A stretch of 64,000 nt of DNA from Spirogloea muscicola (taxonomy: Eukaryota > Streptophyta > Zygnematophyceae > Spirogloeales > Spirogloeaceae), in contig WELB01000043.1 in NCBI GenBank assembly GCA_009602725.1, positions 561,222 to 625,221 of the forward strand. The letters are read 5' to 3'. The position numbers and the translations under genes were made by a program. Below the pieces are notes generated by a model. The model was not told the origin of the DNA. It searched no databases and worked only from the letters and a program-made list of their open reading frames with translations. Below, piece by piece: positions 51,601 to 62,370 of this stretch (the first letter of the stretch is position 1; every line of letters starts with the position of its first letter).

Positions 51601-52250
51601 CTGTACATTCCTGTGAGGGCACGGAAGTATGGCATCTCCTCTTATGCAGCTCACTTGTAAGGACGCAACTGGGTGTGGACGTCTGACTGCCAAAAGGCAT
51701 TTGAGGATATAGAACGGGTCCTCGTGTATCCACCCGTTATGGCTTTGCCTCGAGAAGTAAGTGACGCCTCTTTGATCGGCACTGGTGCCGTTCTCTTGCA
51801 GGAGGGTCACCCATAGCAGTTGAAGGTAGCCCACTTTGTCCTGCAGAGCGTAACTTCGCTACGGGAGAGCAAGAGCTCCTTGCTGTTGTGCACGCCATCC
51901 GAGTGTGGCGATGCAATCTCGTGGGCGTTGAATTGATGGTTGTATCGGGTCATTGCCCGTTGACCTACTTTCACACACAACAGCAATTGAGCAGGCTTCA
52001 AGCACAGTGAGCTAAGTGCATGGCCACATTCCGCTTCCAGTGATTGTACCGCTCTGGAAGTACATGTTGTGGATTCGGTGAGCCGCAACATTGCAGGGGC
52101 TGCCGTGGCGGCTATCTTGCACGCTTCAAGGGACAGTCCGCAGACGTGCGGCCTATTCGTGGAGCTGCTCGGCAGTCCACCGCCAACCTCTCTGAGCTGT
52201 ATGTGCGTTTCGTGATGGGTATGGCACAGACCCATGGTATGCAAGTGAAA
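51601..52250 (+). pseudogene. pol: B2 RNase H and tether
   Basis: DASLIGTGAVLLQEGHP (51762-51812), TGEQELLAVVHAIRVWRCN, a SGHCPLTYFHTQQQL stretch (Asp of TDHCPL changed) and then SRNIAGAAVAAILHASRDSP are read in turn. Stops and shifts break it. It leads straight into the integrase zinc region. Confidence 0.78.
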
Positions 52251-53417
52251 GCAATATAAGCACGCTAGTAAATGACAAAGGCTTTTGGTGGCGAGGTGAC
52301 GCTATTGTAGTCCCTGACTGCGATGCCTTGCGCAGCAGTATCTTGCAAGATTTGCATGAGCCTCCGTATAGTGGTCATTTGGGTATGGGAAAGACAAAGA
52401 AAGTTGTCCAGCTTCTCTTTTGGTGGCCGGCCTTGAAAGTCCAAGTGTCCTCTTTTGTGAAGACTTGTGCCACCTCCCAGCGCAGCAAGGCACGCTCTCA
52501 GAAGCCTGCCGGGTTGCTCTAACCGTTGGAGATTCATTCCTCCGAGGAACTGGTCTGATATAAGTGTGGCTTTTATTATCCAGTTGCCGATAACGCGGAA
52601 TGGCCATGACGCCATTGTCGTATTTGTGGATCGTCTGAGTAAATTGACGCATTTTGTGCCTACGACCACGAAGGTGTCAGTCAAGGAGTTTGCTGGTATA
52701 TTCGTGGACCCAGTATGGAAGCTGCACGGAGTCCCCGAGCGGATCGTGTCTGACGGCGACCCTCGCTTTACGGGGCACTTCTGAAAAGAAGTGTGCAGGC
52801 TGATTGGCACCCAGCAATCCATGTCCACGGCTTTCAAACTGCAGACAGATGGTCAGACGGAAAGAATGAAGCGGGTGTTGGAAGACATGTTACGGCATTT
52901 TGTAAACCCCAGCCAAAGTGACTGGGATGAGTATCGTGCTCCAGCAGAGTACGCCGTGAACAATGCCTTCCACGAGTCAACTAAGAATACACCCTTCTTT
53001 CTCAATTACGGTCAGCATCTTCGAGCACCTTTGCAGGTGGGGAGGCCGGAACGTGTGCCGGCCGCAGTAACTTTTACCGGCAACTCCCTGGAAGCTCAGC
53101 GGAGGGCTAGGCAATGCTCGGAGATTGCCCAGCAACGGCAGAAGCAGTATGCTGATCGACGTCGTCGAGAAATATCCTTCGACGTGGGTGCTCAAGTGCT
53201 ACTAAGCACAAAGCATCTCTCCAAGCGGGCTGTCAGTACGCCTGAATTGCTACCAAAGTGGGTTGGACCTTTTCGTGTAGTGCGCCTGGTCGGCAAAGTT
53301 GCGCATGAGCTGGATACCCCGGTACAATGGAAAAAAAAGAGTATTCCATGTGTCCCAGCTCGACCCATTCCATACGGATGGTCGTTTCCAACCGCCCCCA
53401 CCTTCCCTTGTCGTTGA
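52251..53417 (+). pseudogene. pol: B2 integrase
   Basis: The zinc region is LHEPPYSGHLGMGKTKKVVQ and CATSQRSKAR (second Cys of CATC is Ser). The core has DISVAFIIQLP, in which the first catalytic Asp is Ala, then FVDRLSKLTHFVPTTTKVS and VSDGDPRFTGHF. A TGA stop at 52782 replaces Trp of HFWKEV. The second frame (52791-53417) continues QTDGQTERMKRVLEDMLRHF (E kept), the GRPERVPAAVTFTGN linker, and KWVGPFRVVRLVGKVAHEL. It is inactive but clearly readable. Confidence 0.85.
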
Positions 53418-53700
53418 GGACAAGGAAGAGTTTTAGGTGGAGGAGATCTTGTCTCACCGCGACCAACTCCGTGGCCGACGTAAGTCCCGAGAGTATCTTG
53501 TAAAGTGGAAAGGCTAAGGACCTGAACACAATACATGCGAACCTTCGGGCCATCTTGCCCACTGCCCGTCCGTTCTACGTAAGTACCTTGCAAAGAAGCA
53601 ACTCCCTCATTTTTTGTACTACTCCTAAGATCACTCGTCAAAGGTAATCTACAAACTCTCCTTTTTGGTACTCCGTACTTGTTCCCGAGGACGTGAACAT
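53418..53700 (+). pseudogene. pol: B2 chromodomain with stops
   Basis: It reads VEEILSHRDQLRGRRKSREY then LVKWKG, stop, GPEHNTCEPSGHL. TAG at about 53434 and TAA near 53516 interrupt it. The last Trp of the cage (NTWEP) is Cys. Confidence 0.78.
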
Positions 53701-53715
53701 CTAAGTGGGGAGGAA
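53701..53715 (+). other. Polypurine tract of B2
   Basis: AAGTGGGGAGGAA stands directly before the LTR. Confidence 0.85.
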
Positions 53716-54229
53716 TGTAACGTCCCCACCCGTTATGTGACATTTAACCTTGGGTTAAACGCCAAAGCGTAGTAACGCGCGCGGCCCCAGTGTCGTTGGC
53801 GTGCGATACGTGGGCGACGCGCGACAGTGACGCGGCCGCTGGGCAGCCGCATGGCCACCGGGCCGCGGGGCGGCATGGCCGCCGGGCCGCCGGCGCATGG
53901 CCGACGCGTGGCCANCTGCTGCCGCCTGCTGCCACAGCTCGTCCACGCAGGCCTGCTGCTGCCTGCTGCTGCTGCCCGACGCCGCAACCCGTCTCTGCGG
54001 ATCTTCATTGGTTCTTCTGAAGGTAGACTGTAGCTGCTCCCTCGGGGGACAAATTGCTGGCCCGTACCGAGAGGTGAGTCGCCGCTTGTCGGCGGCGCCT
54101 CAGGGCAAGGTATCCCGCTGCAAGTCCACGTGGTGCTTCACTGTGCTGGGGGTTTGTCTCTGAAGCCAGCGACCGAAACCCATGAGGACGTTCCAACCCC
54201 TGACTGTGTATAGGGATCAGAACGTCAAA
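53716..54229 (+). repeat. 3' LTR of B2
   Basis: TGTAACGTCCCC...AACGTCAAA, 514 bp. Like the 563-bp solo LTR at 3294, it has one undetermined base (53914) in the GC-rich repeat and is about 355 bp shorter than the full LTRs. Confidence 0.88.
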
Positions 54230-54500
54230 GAAATTGCCTCCAGTCTCTGCCCACAGACTCCCTAGTGCTCCCTCTGCCGGCCCCCCTCCAGGGGCGTATG
54301 GGGGTCGCCTCAAGCCCACCCCGAGGTGCCGACCTGTCGGAAGCCCACCCCGAGGGTCGGACCTGTACGAGGCGCCAGGGTGGACACCGAGCCACCGAGG
54401 CCGCCGTGCGGAGCCACCTGGCCAGACCTGGTCGGTCACGTTGCAATCAGGTAAGCGCAACCACCTCCATTAACGCTCACAGTATGTGTAAACGGTACAG
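54230..54500 (-). repeat. E2-type LTR, right part after B2
   Basis: It continues 48673-48974. The end around 54355-54480 is found again inverted at 58945-59085. The exact LTR terminus is unclear. Confidence 0.7.
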
Positions 54501-54880
54501 GTGCCGAGCTCTTACAAGACGGTTACCTGATAAGTTTGAGATTCGCCTGCTGATCCCTGCTGAGAAAATGTACACCACGGGCGAGCAGAAATTGCTGGCT
54601 GTGGTGCACGCCTTACGTGTCTGGCGTCGCTACCTGGAAGCTGTGGAATTTACAGTTGTTAATGATCAGTGGCTGTTGACGTTCTTTCGAGCATAGCAGC
54701 ATCTGACTCGGCGTCAAGCTCGATGGGCTAAGTGCATGGCATCATTCCGTGTCCAGTAGGTGTGGCGCCTTGGACGGCTTACTGTTGCGGACCCTGTGAG
54801 TCGCAACGGGCCTGATTCATTGGCCAACTTGAACTCTTCTTGAGTGCTGGCTGCACATTTGCATCCGACACGTCAAGCTT
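54501..54880 (+). pseudogene. pol: Element H RNase H fragment
   Basis: It starts in mid-domain with DKFEIRLLIPAEKMYTTGEQ, KLLAVVHALRVWRRYLEAVE and FTVVNDQWLLTFF (Asp and His of TDHCPLTYF changed). RQARWAKCMASFR and VADPVSRNGPDSLANL follow. Everything upstream of RNase H is absent. Confidence 0.8.
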
Positions 54881-55444
54881 CTTGGCTACCCAGGCCAACC
54901 TCTCTTAGCTGTACTTGCGTACTCATAAGGGTATGCCACTGACTTATTGCTTGCGGAGGCAGCCAATATGGGCACTCTCACCGATGACAAGGCTTCTGTT
55001 GGCAAGGCGACGCCATTGTGATCCCAGACTTCTGCCTTGCGATTGATCATACAGGAGCTGCATGATACGCCTTCACAGTGAACCTCTGGGAGTAAGCAAG
55101 ACCAAATAGGTTGTGAGGCGCCTAATTTTGGTGGAAGGGCTTTACAGCCAAGGTGCATGCTTTCGTGACAAGCTGTGCCACATGCCAACGCAGTAAGGTA
55201 AATTATGGGGCAAGCCTGCCGGATCACTCAGTCTTGCAGATTCCGAAGCGAATTTGGACTGACATAAGTGTGGAGTTTATCCAACGATTGCCTATAATGC
55301 GGGACGCCTTTGATGCCATTGTCATTTTTGTGGATTTCTGAGGGTACATTTTGCTCCTACGACTACGCGGGCATCAGTGAAGGAATCCGTTGGCATCTTT
55401 GTGACTAAGGTGTGGAAAGCTGCGTGGTGTACCTGAGAGGATGG
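54881..55444 (+). pseudogene. pol: Element H integrase, first part
   Basis: It contains the zinc region (VHAFVTSCATCQRSKVNYGA), the first catalytic Asp (DISVEFIQRLPIMRD, with the motif SVDF now SVEF) and DAIVIFVDF, and then ERMV. It is cut at 55444 by a solo B LTR and resumes at 56314. Confidence 0.8.
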
Positions 55445-56313
55445 TTTGACGTTCTGAGCCCTATACAGAGTCAGGGTTTAGAACGTCCTGATTGTATTCG
55501 GCGCTGGGGTTTTGAGACGAAACCCCCAGCACAGAGAAGCACCACATTCACACGCAGCGCAATACCTGGCCCTGAGGCGCCGCCGACAGGCGGCGACTCA
55601 CCTCTCGGTACGGGCCAGCAACTGCCCCCAAAGGGAGCAGCCACAGTCTACCTTCAGGAGAGCCAATGAAGATCCGCAGGGACGGGTTGCAGCGTCGGGC
55701 TGCAACAGCAGGCAGCGGCAGGCCAGCGTCGACGAACTGCGGCAGCAGGCGGCAGGCAGGGCTGCGCGCCTCTCTCTGGCGTGGGCTTCGCTGACTTGGA
55801 CCGGGTACCCTGAGTCTGGTCTCGGCCCTACTTATCGTGCTTCGTGTGCCAGCCTCCCCAGGGGTCTCTGGGGGGCTCGCCACAAGGCCCACCTTCGAGA
55901 AGGCGGGCCCGACAAGGGGGATACGATCGTGAGGGCGGCGGCGCCGCCCTGCGCGGCGCGGCGCGGCCAGGCGCGTCGCGGCGCCACACGCATCACAAGC
56001 ATGTCACCACGAGTCCGGCTGCACCGCCGGGTAGCCGGCGGTGCGGCGGCGATGCGCCGGCCGTACCGGCGGTGCGGCGGCGATACTGCGGTCATACGGC
56101 GGCGGCTCCGGCAGTGCGGCGGCAATGCGGCGGCAGGTCCGGCGGTGCGGCGACCATGCGGCGGCGGCACCGCCGCGCAGCGGCGCACCGCGCGTCACCG
56201 TCGCGCGTCGCCCACGTGTTGCACGCGCCAATGATACTGGGGCCCGCGCGCCGTTACTACGCTTTAGCGTCAAATCCAAGGTTAAACGTCACGTAACGGG
56301 TGGGGATGTTACA
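55445..56313 (-). mobile_element. Solo LTR of family B in element H integrase
   Basis: This is 869 bp. The minus-strand ends are TGTAACATCCCCACCCG and AACGTCAAA. A perfect GATGG duplication lies at 55440-55444 and 56314-56318. The integrase words ERMV and VSDCDP meet when it is removed. It holds an uninterrupted GC-rich tandem block at about 56003-56190. Confidence 0.93.
56003..56190. repeat. GC-rich tandem block of the B LTR
   Basis: Units like CCGGCGGTGCGGCGGCGATG repeat with variation for nearly 190 bp. The equivalent zone in 3294-3856 and 53716-54229 is short and contains the undetermined base. Confidence 0.8.
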
Positions 56314-57120
56314 GATGGTCTCGGACTGCGATCCTGGCTACCCGGGTCACTTCTGGAAGGAAGTCTGCAAGTTTATTGGCACGAAGCAGGCCATTTTCAC
56401 AGCCTTCCATCCACAATCTGATAGGCAGACCGAGCGGATTAGTCGGGTTCTTGAGGACATGCTGAGGCATTTTGTCAATTCCAGCCGAACTGACTGTGAT
56501 GAATATCTGGTTCCAGCAGAGTATGCTGTGAACAATGCCTACCATGAGTCCATCAAGGGGACACCCTTCTTCCTCGATCATGGTCAGCATCCCCGAGCTC
56601 CACTTCAGGTTGGGAGGCCGGAACAAGTTATCGCCGCGGGACCCTCTTGAAGGGCCCAGAGCCGGGCTCGGCATTGCTGAGAAGTCTCAGCGTCGCCAGA
56701 AGGCTTATGCTGACAGACTTCGGAAGGTGTGTCTTCGACTTGGTGCGCAAGTGCTGAGCACGAAGCACTTATCCTTGCAAACTGTGGGTACGCTCAAGAT
56801 GCTACCCAAGTGGGTTGAACCATATCCAGTTGTACGCCTTGTGGGCAACGAGCTGCAGACATTGGTGCAGGGGAAGGTCCATATTGTCTTCCTTGTGTCG
56901 CAGCTGAGGGCCTTCCATTCGGATGTTCGTGTCCAACCGTCCCCATCTTCCACTATCGATCGATGATGACCTTGACGTTGGGGTGGAAGAGATTTTGTCT
57001 GACAGTCTCCATTGGCGCAAGACCCATGAGTATCTGGTGGAGTGGCTCGGATGCGGGCCTGAGCACAACAAGTGGGAGTCTACGGTATTTTGGCAGATTG
57101 TCCAATTGCTCTCCGGGATG
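56314..57120 (+). pseudogene. pol: Element H integrase, second part, and chromodomain
   Basis: It continues MVSDCDPGYPGHFWKEVCKF, SDRQTERISRVLEDMLRHFV (E kept) and YLVPAEYAVNNAYHESIKGT. After a frameshift it reads KSQRRQKAYADRLRK and VEPYPVVRLVGNELQ. In a third frame the chromodomain reads DDDLDVGVEEILSDSLHWRK, THEYLVEWLGCGPEHNKWES, with two altered cage-side residues. The purine tract and LTR follow. Confidence 0.82.
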
Positions 57121-57239
57121 ACCTGGCCAAGGGTGGTGGATTCCCCGGGCTTGGTCGAGTCCGCATCCGTCGGGCGTATGTAATACCTGCCAGCTGTTTT
57201 CTCATTGTTCAGAGGCCATGAACACCAGACTGGGGAGTA

Positions 57240-57745
57240 TGCAACGAACCCACCGTTTGGTAATGCCACACGGTGCTGTTAGCATTACATGAAGGCTAGC
57301 CGTTTGACCCGTCCAGGTGGCCCGTTCAGGTGCGGCCGAGTCCCGCCGGTCTTTAGTAGCCAGCCAGGTTCCACCCAGCCAAGGGGACCTTTGGCCCGCC
57401 GATAGGGCAGGCCATGCGGCAACCCGCTCACATCCCAGGGGGGGCGGTGGCACGGGGGAGCCACTACGAGCCTTGGGCCGAGACCCAATAGCACTCCATA
57501 CCGGTGAAGCTCAAGAGCAGCCTTGCTGCTGGCTGCCGCCGCAGCCGCCGCTGCAGCCTGCTGCGGGGCTTGCTTGGTGAGCCCCTGGCTGCGCCCCTTG
57601 GGGAACAGCTGCTGGCTGCGCCCAGGAGGTGGAGCCCCAACTGACGCCGGTGCCACAGAGCTTGTCTTCCGCTGCGCCTATGCGCTGGTGCTTCACGGCG
57701 TAGTGGATTGGCTCCTTGACCCCCTACCAGCAGGGCTGTGCCTCT
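57240..57745 (+). repeat. 3' LTR of element H
   Basis: TGCAACGAACCCACCG follows the purine tract ACTGGGGAGTA. The body matches the A3 LTR in outline (GGTGGCCCGTTCAGGTGCGG, TGTCTTCCGCTGCGCCTATG) and the fragments at 33099-33590. The 3' limit is approximate. Confidence 0.75.
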
Positions 57746-58325
57746 CGTAGCTCGTGACGCGTTTGTTGAAGAACAACGGAAGAAGAGTCCTCAATCGCTA
57801 AGAATTCAGTCAATGTTCCATAGCTGGACATTCTCGACAACGGGACTTGCAGAAGAGATGACCAGATGAGCCTGTCACGTCATCTTCATTTCGTTCGGAA
57901 GCTCATTGGAAAGTCAGCCACTTTCTTAGCAGGTATTTATAAGCAATTCAATCTTCAGTGTTGTTGCGAGCAAGCCATATATAAGGTGTAGACCTCTTTG
58001 TACCTTCATCGATAACTCAATAAGGATTAGTACGACCTTGAATATGTCTAAAAAGTCATGCTGGAGACATAGGACGACAATCACAATCTGCACAATTTTG
58101 AAGAATGAAGAATGTGCAGGAACTGGAATAGACTCCTCGATCGACTGACAGGGAACATGCAGTCCACAAAGGTGACAAGGGCTCAAAGACACTACTTTTG
58201 GATCCTTATAATGACCATGTATCTGATGATTCATCATGCCACACCAGTGTCATGCATGTCCGCTTGTCTGAACCTACTCCTTCGATAGAGATTGTCAAAG
58301 GCATTTGCCTAGCCCGCTGAAGTAC
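57746..58325. other. No recognisable gene
   Basis: This is AT-richer than the surroundings. Small frames only. No motif or repeat recognised. Confidence 0.5.
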
Positions 58326-58740
58326 TTAGTGTCATGAATGAGTAGGCGAATCCAAATTGTCGACGTAGCAATCTGCTGCCGCGAAGGACCGACCCAGTTG
58401 TATGTAGCCGGCGGCCATTCGTTCTCCCAAGGCAGTCCGTCATGGATATGTTGCTTGTTGAATACCTATGCAATCACTGGCCACATTCAAGCTTCTTCTT
58501 CTGCATTTGCTTTGAAATGCCTGCCAGCATAGACCCGCATACGTCAATCAGTAATCTGCAATCTGCCTATCGACGTAGTATGGTATTCGACGCCCTGTGG
58601 CAAGACAACCACCCAGTGACCTCATCTTTATCCCAACTGGCGGACTGCCCATGCTACCGCTGTGCCCAGAAGGGCCATTGCAACCGAACATACACAAGGC
58701 ATCGACACACCTACCTCAGTCGGGCAAGCTCGCTTTGACG
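58326..58740 (+). pseudogene. gag: Gag knuckle fragment
   Basis: ADCPCYRCAQKGHCNRTYTR at about 58645-58705 is a nucleocapsid-type knuckle with the last Cys changed to Tyr. Upstream there is no clear capsid. The closest in word order is D gag (CYRCGQKGH). Confidence 0.6.
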
Positions 58741-58944
58741 GGCCGAGCTAGCAAGCAATTCACGCAAGTTTGCCAAAGTAACTTCGGATGACGTGTAAAG
58801 CTTTTGCTTAAACGTGTCAGGTCTTCAGCTAGCCGAGAAAAGAGTGCTGTTCGAACATAACGTAAGTATCTGCAGGCCTTCAGTCCATTCAGGACGCTAC
58901 CTGCATAAGCAACTGCAATTTGTTGAAGATGGATTAAGGTTACC
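58741..58944. other. No recognisable gene
   Basis: This is a short gap between the gag scrap and the LTR scrap. Nothing recognised. Confidence 0.5.
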
Positions 58945-59085
58945 ACTCACTGTGAGCGTTGACCCAGGTGATATGCTTACCTGACTGGCACGTGACCGAT
59001 CTGGCCTGGCCAGGTCGTCCCGTACGGGGCCTCGGTGGCGCGGTGTCCACCCTGGCTCGTCGACAGGTCGGCCCCCGTATTGTTG
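58945..59085 (+). repeat. E2-type LTR scrap
   Basis: It is the inverted copy of 54355-54480 (GCCTCGGTGGCGCGGTGTCC, CTGGCCTGGCCAGGTCG). Confidence 0.7.
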
Positions 59086-59557
59086 TGATGCGGAGTTGGC
59101 AACGGTTTTGATGTAGGTGACACGTTGCGTGTGTGCCACTGCGTCCTTGCTTGGCGCTGAACGATGCATCGTTCTTGTCAAGGTGGTGATCGTCGCTTAT
59201 GTTTCACAAGGACGCTCCCTGTGTGACCGCTATTGACTGTGCTGCTAGTCAGCACGGGCTGGCAGGACCATCAGTCTTGTGCGACTTGAGCTCTGATGTG
59301 GTAAAGCTCAACCCAAGCTGGCCTATCTGTGGCTTCATGCCCGTGGAAGTTGTGGACTGTGTCGTGAGATCAGCACAGTTTGATACCTCGGCATGGGTGA
59401 CCCGTGCTTTGATACTCACCTTGCCATATCTCTTGTGCTGGCGGCGCACATACCTCACCCTGGTATGTGCGTAGCACTTTGGTGCTTGGCATAGTAGTGA
59501 GATGTGGAGTGTGGCTGGCCGCCATCCTCATTGACCTAGGGGCGTGTGTGCCCCTAG

Positions 59558-59560
59558 TCA
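59558..59560. repeat. Target-site duplication of the DNA transposon
   Basis: TCA at 59558-59560 is repeated at 60990-60992. The empty site in B2 (about 50387-50390) has TCAG once. Confidence 0.8.
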
Positions 59561-60989
59561 GGGTCGGGTTACCCCGGGTCGGTCCACCAAACTCGTTCTG
59601 ACTGCCGGGTCAAGGGGGTGTCGATGCCACGGAGGCCGAGGCCGCCTGCACGTGCGGATGCGTATTTGAATTGTCGTATGTTTTGGAAGGAATTGGTGCC
59701 AGCTGTCCCTTCTCGGGCGGGGCCGGGGTGTGGGGGGGGGGATTTGGTGGAATCGGGACCACCTCGGGAGCTGGTCCCGATTTCTGTTGTGAATTTGGGG
59801 GCTAACCTGTGGTTAATTATAAGACTTGGCTGATGGAAAGCCATAGGCTAAGCCAACCCAGGTAGATGGTGGGCCCATGGCGGTGCCACCTAGTAGTGCC
59901 AGATGTTATGCTTTTGTCAGCGCCAGACACCTGTTGGGAAAGGTATCCAGTAGTGACGCGTGTCATGCTACATGTCGAGCTCAGAGACTATGGACACCCA
60001 CATCTAAAGAAGGGGCACTGCCCACCCTCTGCTCAGTCGAGCCGGAGCCTTCATCACACCCTTGTGCTCTGCTCCCTCCTGCCTTGCTCCCTGCCACGGC
60101 TCCGCCACGTATTATCGTTGACGTGGTGACCACCGACGCATACGACTGCTCACACCCACCCCCCCAATGTGTCACCAAGGCCGGCTATGCGGTCGCCTGC
60201 GCCGCTCGGGCCAAGAAGCTCAAATATGCTGATCATCCGCGGGGAGACGAGTTCTTCCCGCTGGCTATCGACACGCATGGGGCGTTGGGCGCTCGGTGGC
60301 TCGAGCTGCTCAACCAGCTCGCTCGCCACGCCATCGTCCGCCGCTTCCATGGGGAGCCGGTGGACTTTCCTGCAGCCGGGTCGCTAGCGCAGGTGTACCG
60401 TATGCGCTTGGCCGTCTCGCTGCTGAGGTCTATGCCCGCGCGCTGCACCTGCGTGCCGGCAGAGCCCTCGCTGCTGCCTCTGGCTCTGGCCAGGGGACCC
60501 GCTTCCAGGAGCCCAGCGGGTCTGACCTGAGGCTGCTTAGCAGGGGTTATGAGTGCTTCGTAGCTGCATTGTTTCTTCTTGTGCTTGTTTATCTTAGCTT
60601 CCCCTGGCCCCCTTCTCGTACATCGTTCATTCTTTTTTGGGCTGGCTTTTCCAGCCCCTATCCTCAATGTGCGGCCCCTTCCCCACAGCTCCCCGCTGCA
60701 AGCCCATCTGCTGCCCAGACATTGAGCCCTCGCTTAACCGACCCTCCACACGCTTCCGCAGCTAACAATAATGGATTCTGTTAGTATTACACTAATTCCG
60801 GCCACCCTCGTGGCAGACGACGCCGTTTCCTCCTTAACGGGGCCAAAAGGCGTCCTGGTCAGCGTCCGATGTGGCGCCTTCGTGGCGTGCGACCACGACC
60901 GAGCCCGCGCCAGTGTAACGCCGGTCATTCCATACAACGCGCGACACGTAACCCTTGGCGCGGCCGACCGACCCGGTGTAACCCGGCCC
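59561..60989. mobile_element. 1429-bp terminal-inverted-repeat DNA transposon
   Basis: The first 22 bases (GGGTCGGGTTACCCCG...) and the reverse complement of the last 22 (GGGCCGGGTTACACCG...) differ at only two positions. A 3-bp TCA lies at each side, and the paralogous sequence in B2 lacks it. No transposase frame is seen. About half of its length (60095-60775) is a LINE 3' end. It is probably a non-autonomous element that was entered by a LINE. TIRs starting GGG and a 3-bp duplication would fit the PIF/Harbinger or CACTA groups loosely, but the family is not assigned. Confidence 0.85.
60095..60775 (+). pseudogene. LINE L4 fragment inside the DNA transposon
   Basis: The open frame carries RIIVDVVTTDAYDCSHPPPQ, KAGYAVACAARAKKLKYADH, PRGDEFFPLAIDTHGALGAR and WLELLNQLARHAIVRRF, then in another frame YARALHLRAGRALAAASGSG. 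It aligns with the end of L2 and L3. The tail (TTCATTCTTTTTTGGGCTGG, CCAGCCCC) is at 60625-60660. The 5' limit is uncertain (60030-60110). Confidence 0.78.
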
Positions 60990-61849
60990 TCAGTAGAACC
61001 CCGGTGTTACCTACTTCCGGTGCACGTCCATGGCTCTCCATAGCTGTTGATGATGTTATCACGGCTACGTGCTAAGTGGGTGTGCTGAAGCAGGGTTGGC
61101 GACCGTTGTCAATGCCCCCTGCAGCACGGCTGCATGATAGTCTCTTCGCCTGTATACTCCTTGCGGTACCTTCGTATCAAGCAACGTGTGTCGAGTATGG
61201 ACGAGACCATGTGTGTCTCTATGTCCTGCCCGAGTGGTCGGCATGCCCGTATGCTGAGTGGTAAAGATTGCGCCATTGGCCCAGCTATGTGCCCGAGTAT
61301 GTCTGTGCACTTGAGGTGTAAGCTGCCGGCATGTGATGCATTCAGCTGGCTAGTGCATTCGTGTACTCTGGGTGAATTCTCGTCTCCGCCTTCGATTGTC
61401 AAAGTGTTGCCCTGTATGGGATTGATTTGACCAGCATCCTGGCAAGCTGGGCCGGAAGGCTGTGCTCGAAGACGTACCCTCACCTGTAACCAGCTTTGGC
61501 TGTGTATCTCACTGTGATGATGCACAATCCCCCTGACTCTGCTGTGAGTATTGTAATCTCACATGGTGTGGCTCTTTAGAATCTGTCGTGCGGTGCACCA
61601 TCCTCTTTGTTGTGAAGAAGGCCGGAGCTTCGCATTTGCAGCGATATGAGCTCTGTACGAGCTGTTGGGATAGCATATCTGTTGCTAAGCATTGATTGAC
61701 CGTGAAACCATATTGCGGAAGCTCATGTGTATAGCTCCCTCGTTTTGCAAATTGGTGATGAACAGTTTCGTCTCAAATCTAAATCATATCCGTGGTCGGC
61801 TTGTTGTAGGCCGCTCGGCTACTTCTGATGCAAGATGCTCCGCTTTGGT

Positions 61850-62370
61850 TCATTAAAAGCACTTGCTACGTGTCAGATTGTGACGATGAGAGTCTTTGGC
61901 CCCCTACTGTGTGACTCTATGCTGGTTCTTGCACGACATACTGTTCAGTAGAACGCCTAAGGATCACGAACTGCACCGCCAGCAAGTACTGCAATTGCTG
62001 CGTGCAATTCAATTGAATGCCAAGTATGTGTATAATTAGCCGGAAAATACATATGATGTTGTGGACAAAGACTGGGTTCGCGCCAAGCCCACCAAGACCG
62101 TAGTCGTCAAAGATAACAGTGGTGAATTGCCAGTGCCACGGAGTAAGCGGCAATTGCATTCCTTCTTGGGATTTGCAAACTACTTCTGTACGTCCTGTAA
62201 GGGCACGGAAGTATGGCATCTCCTCTCTTGTAAGGACGCAAGTGGGTGTGGACGTCTGAATGCCAAAAGGCATTTGAGGGTATAGAACGGGTCCTCGTGT
62301 ATCCACCCGTTATGGCTTTGCCTCGAGAAGGCGTGCCATTTGAAGTAGCATGTGATGCCTCTTTGATCGG
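61850..62370 (+). pseudogene. pol: B3 reverse transcriptase and RNase H remnant
   Basis: VFGPLLCDSMLV, then thumb-like KDWVRAKPTKTVVVKDNSGE and LPVPRSKRQLHSFLGFANYF, RVLVYPPVMALPREGVPFEV, CDASLIG. No intact YLDD. Confidence 0.78.

Larger units (their letters stand above)
48975..54229 (+). mobile_element. B2: Ty3/gypsy family-B element with deleted 5' LTR
   Basis: This plus-strand element is inserted in the E2 LTR, with CAAAT on the left and GAAAT on the right (5-bp duplication with one difference). Only about 35 bp of the 5' LTR (TGTAACGTCCCCACCCG) remains. LTR body, primer site and most of the leader are gone, and gag starts at 49088. Order: gag, protease region, RT, RNase H, integrase, chromodomain, purine tract, 3' LTR (53716-54229). 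Many stops and frameshifts are present. Confidence 0.88.
59086..62370 (+). mobile_element. B3: internal fragment of a family-B element
   Basis: 59090-59557 matches 49905-50385 and 60990-62370 matches 50391-51780, in the same order and orientation. The middle is a DNA transposon. It lacks gag and LTRs and ends in RNase H (CDASLIG at 62352-62370), where LINE L5 begins. It has no protein-coding capacity. Confidence 0.85.

Noticed and set aside
55844-56421. Ala/Arg-rich frames at 55844-56421
   Set aside because: They translate the GC-rich block of a solo LTR that has defined ends and target duplications.
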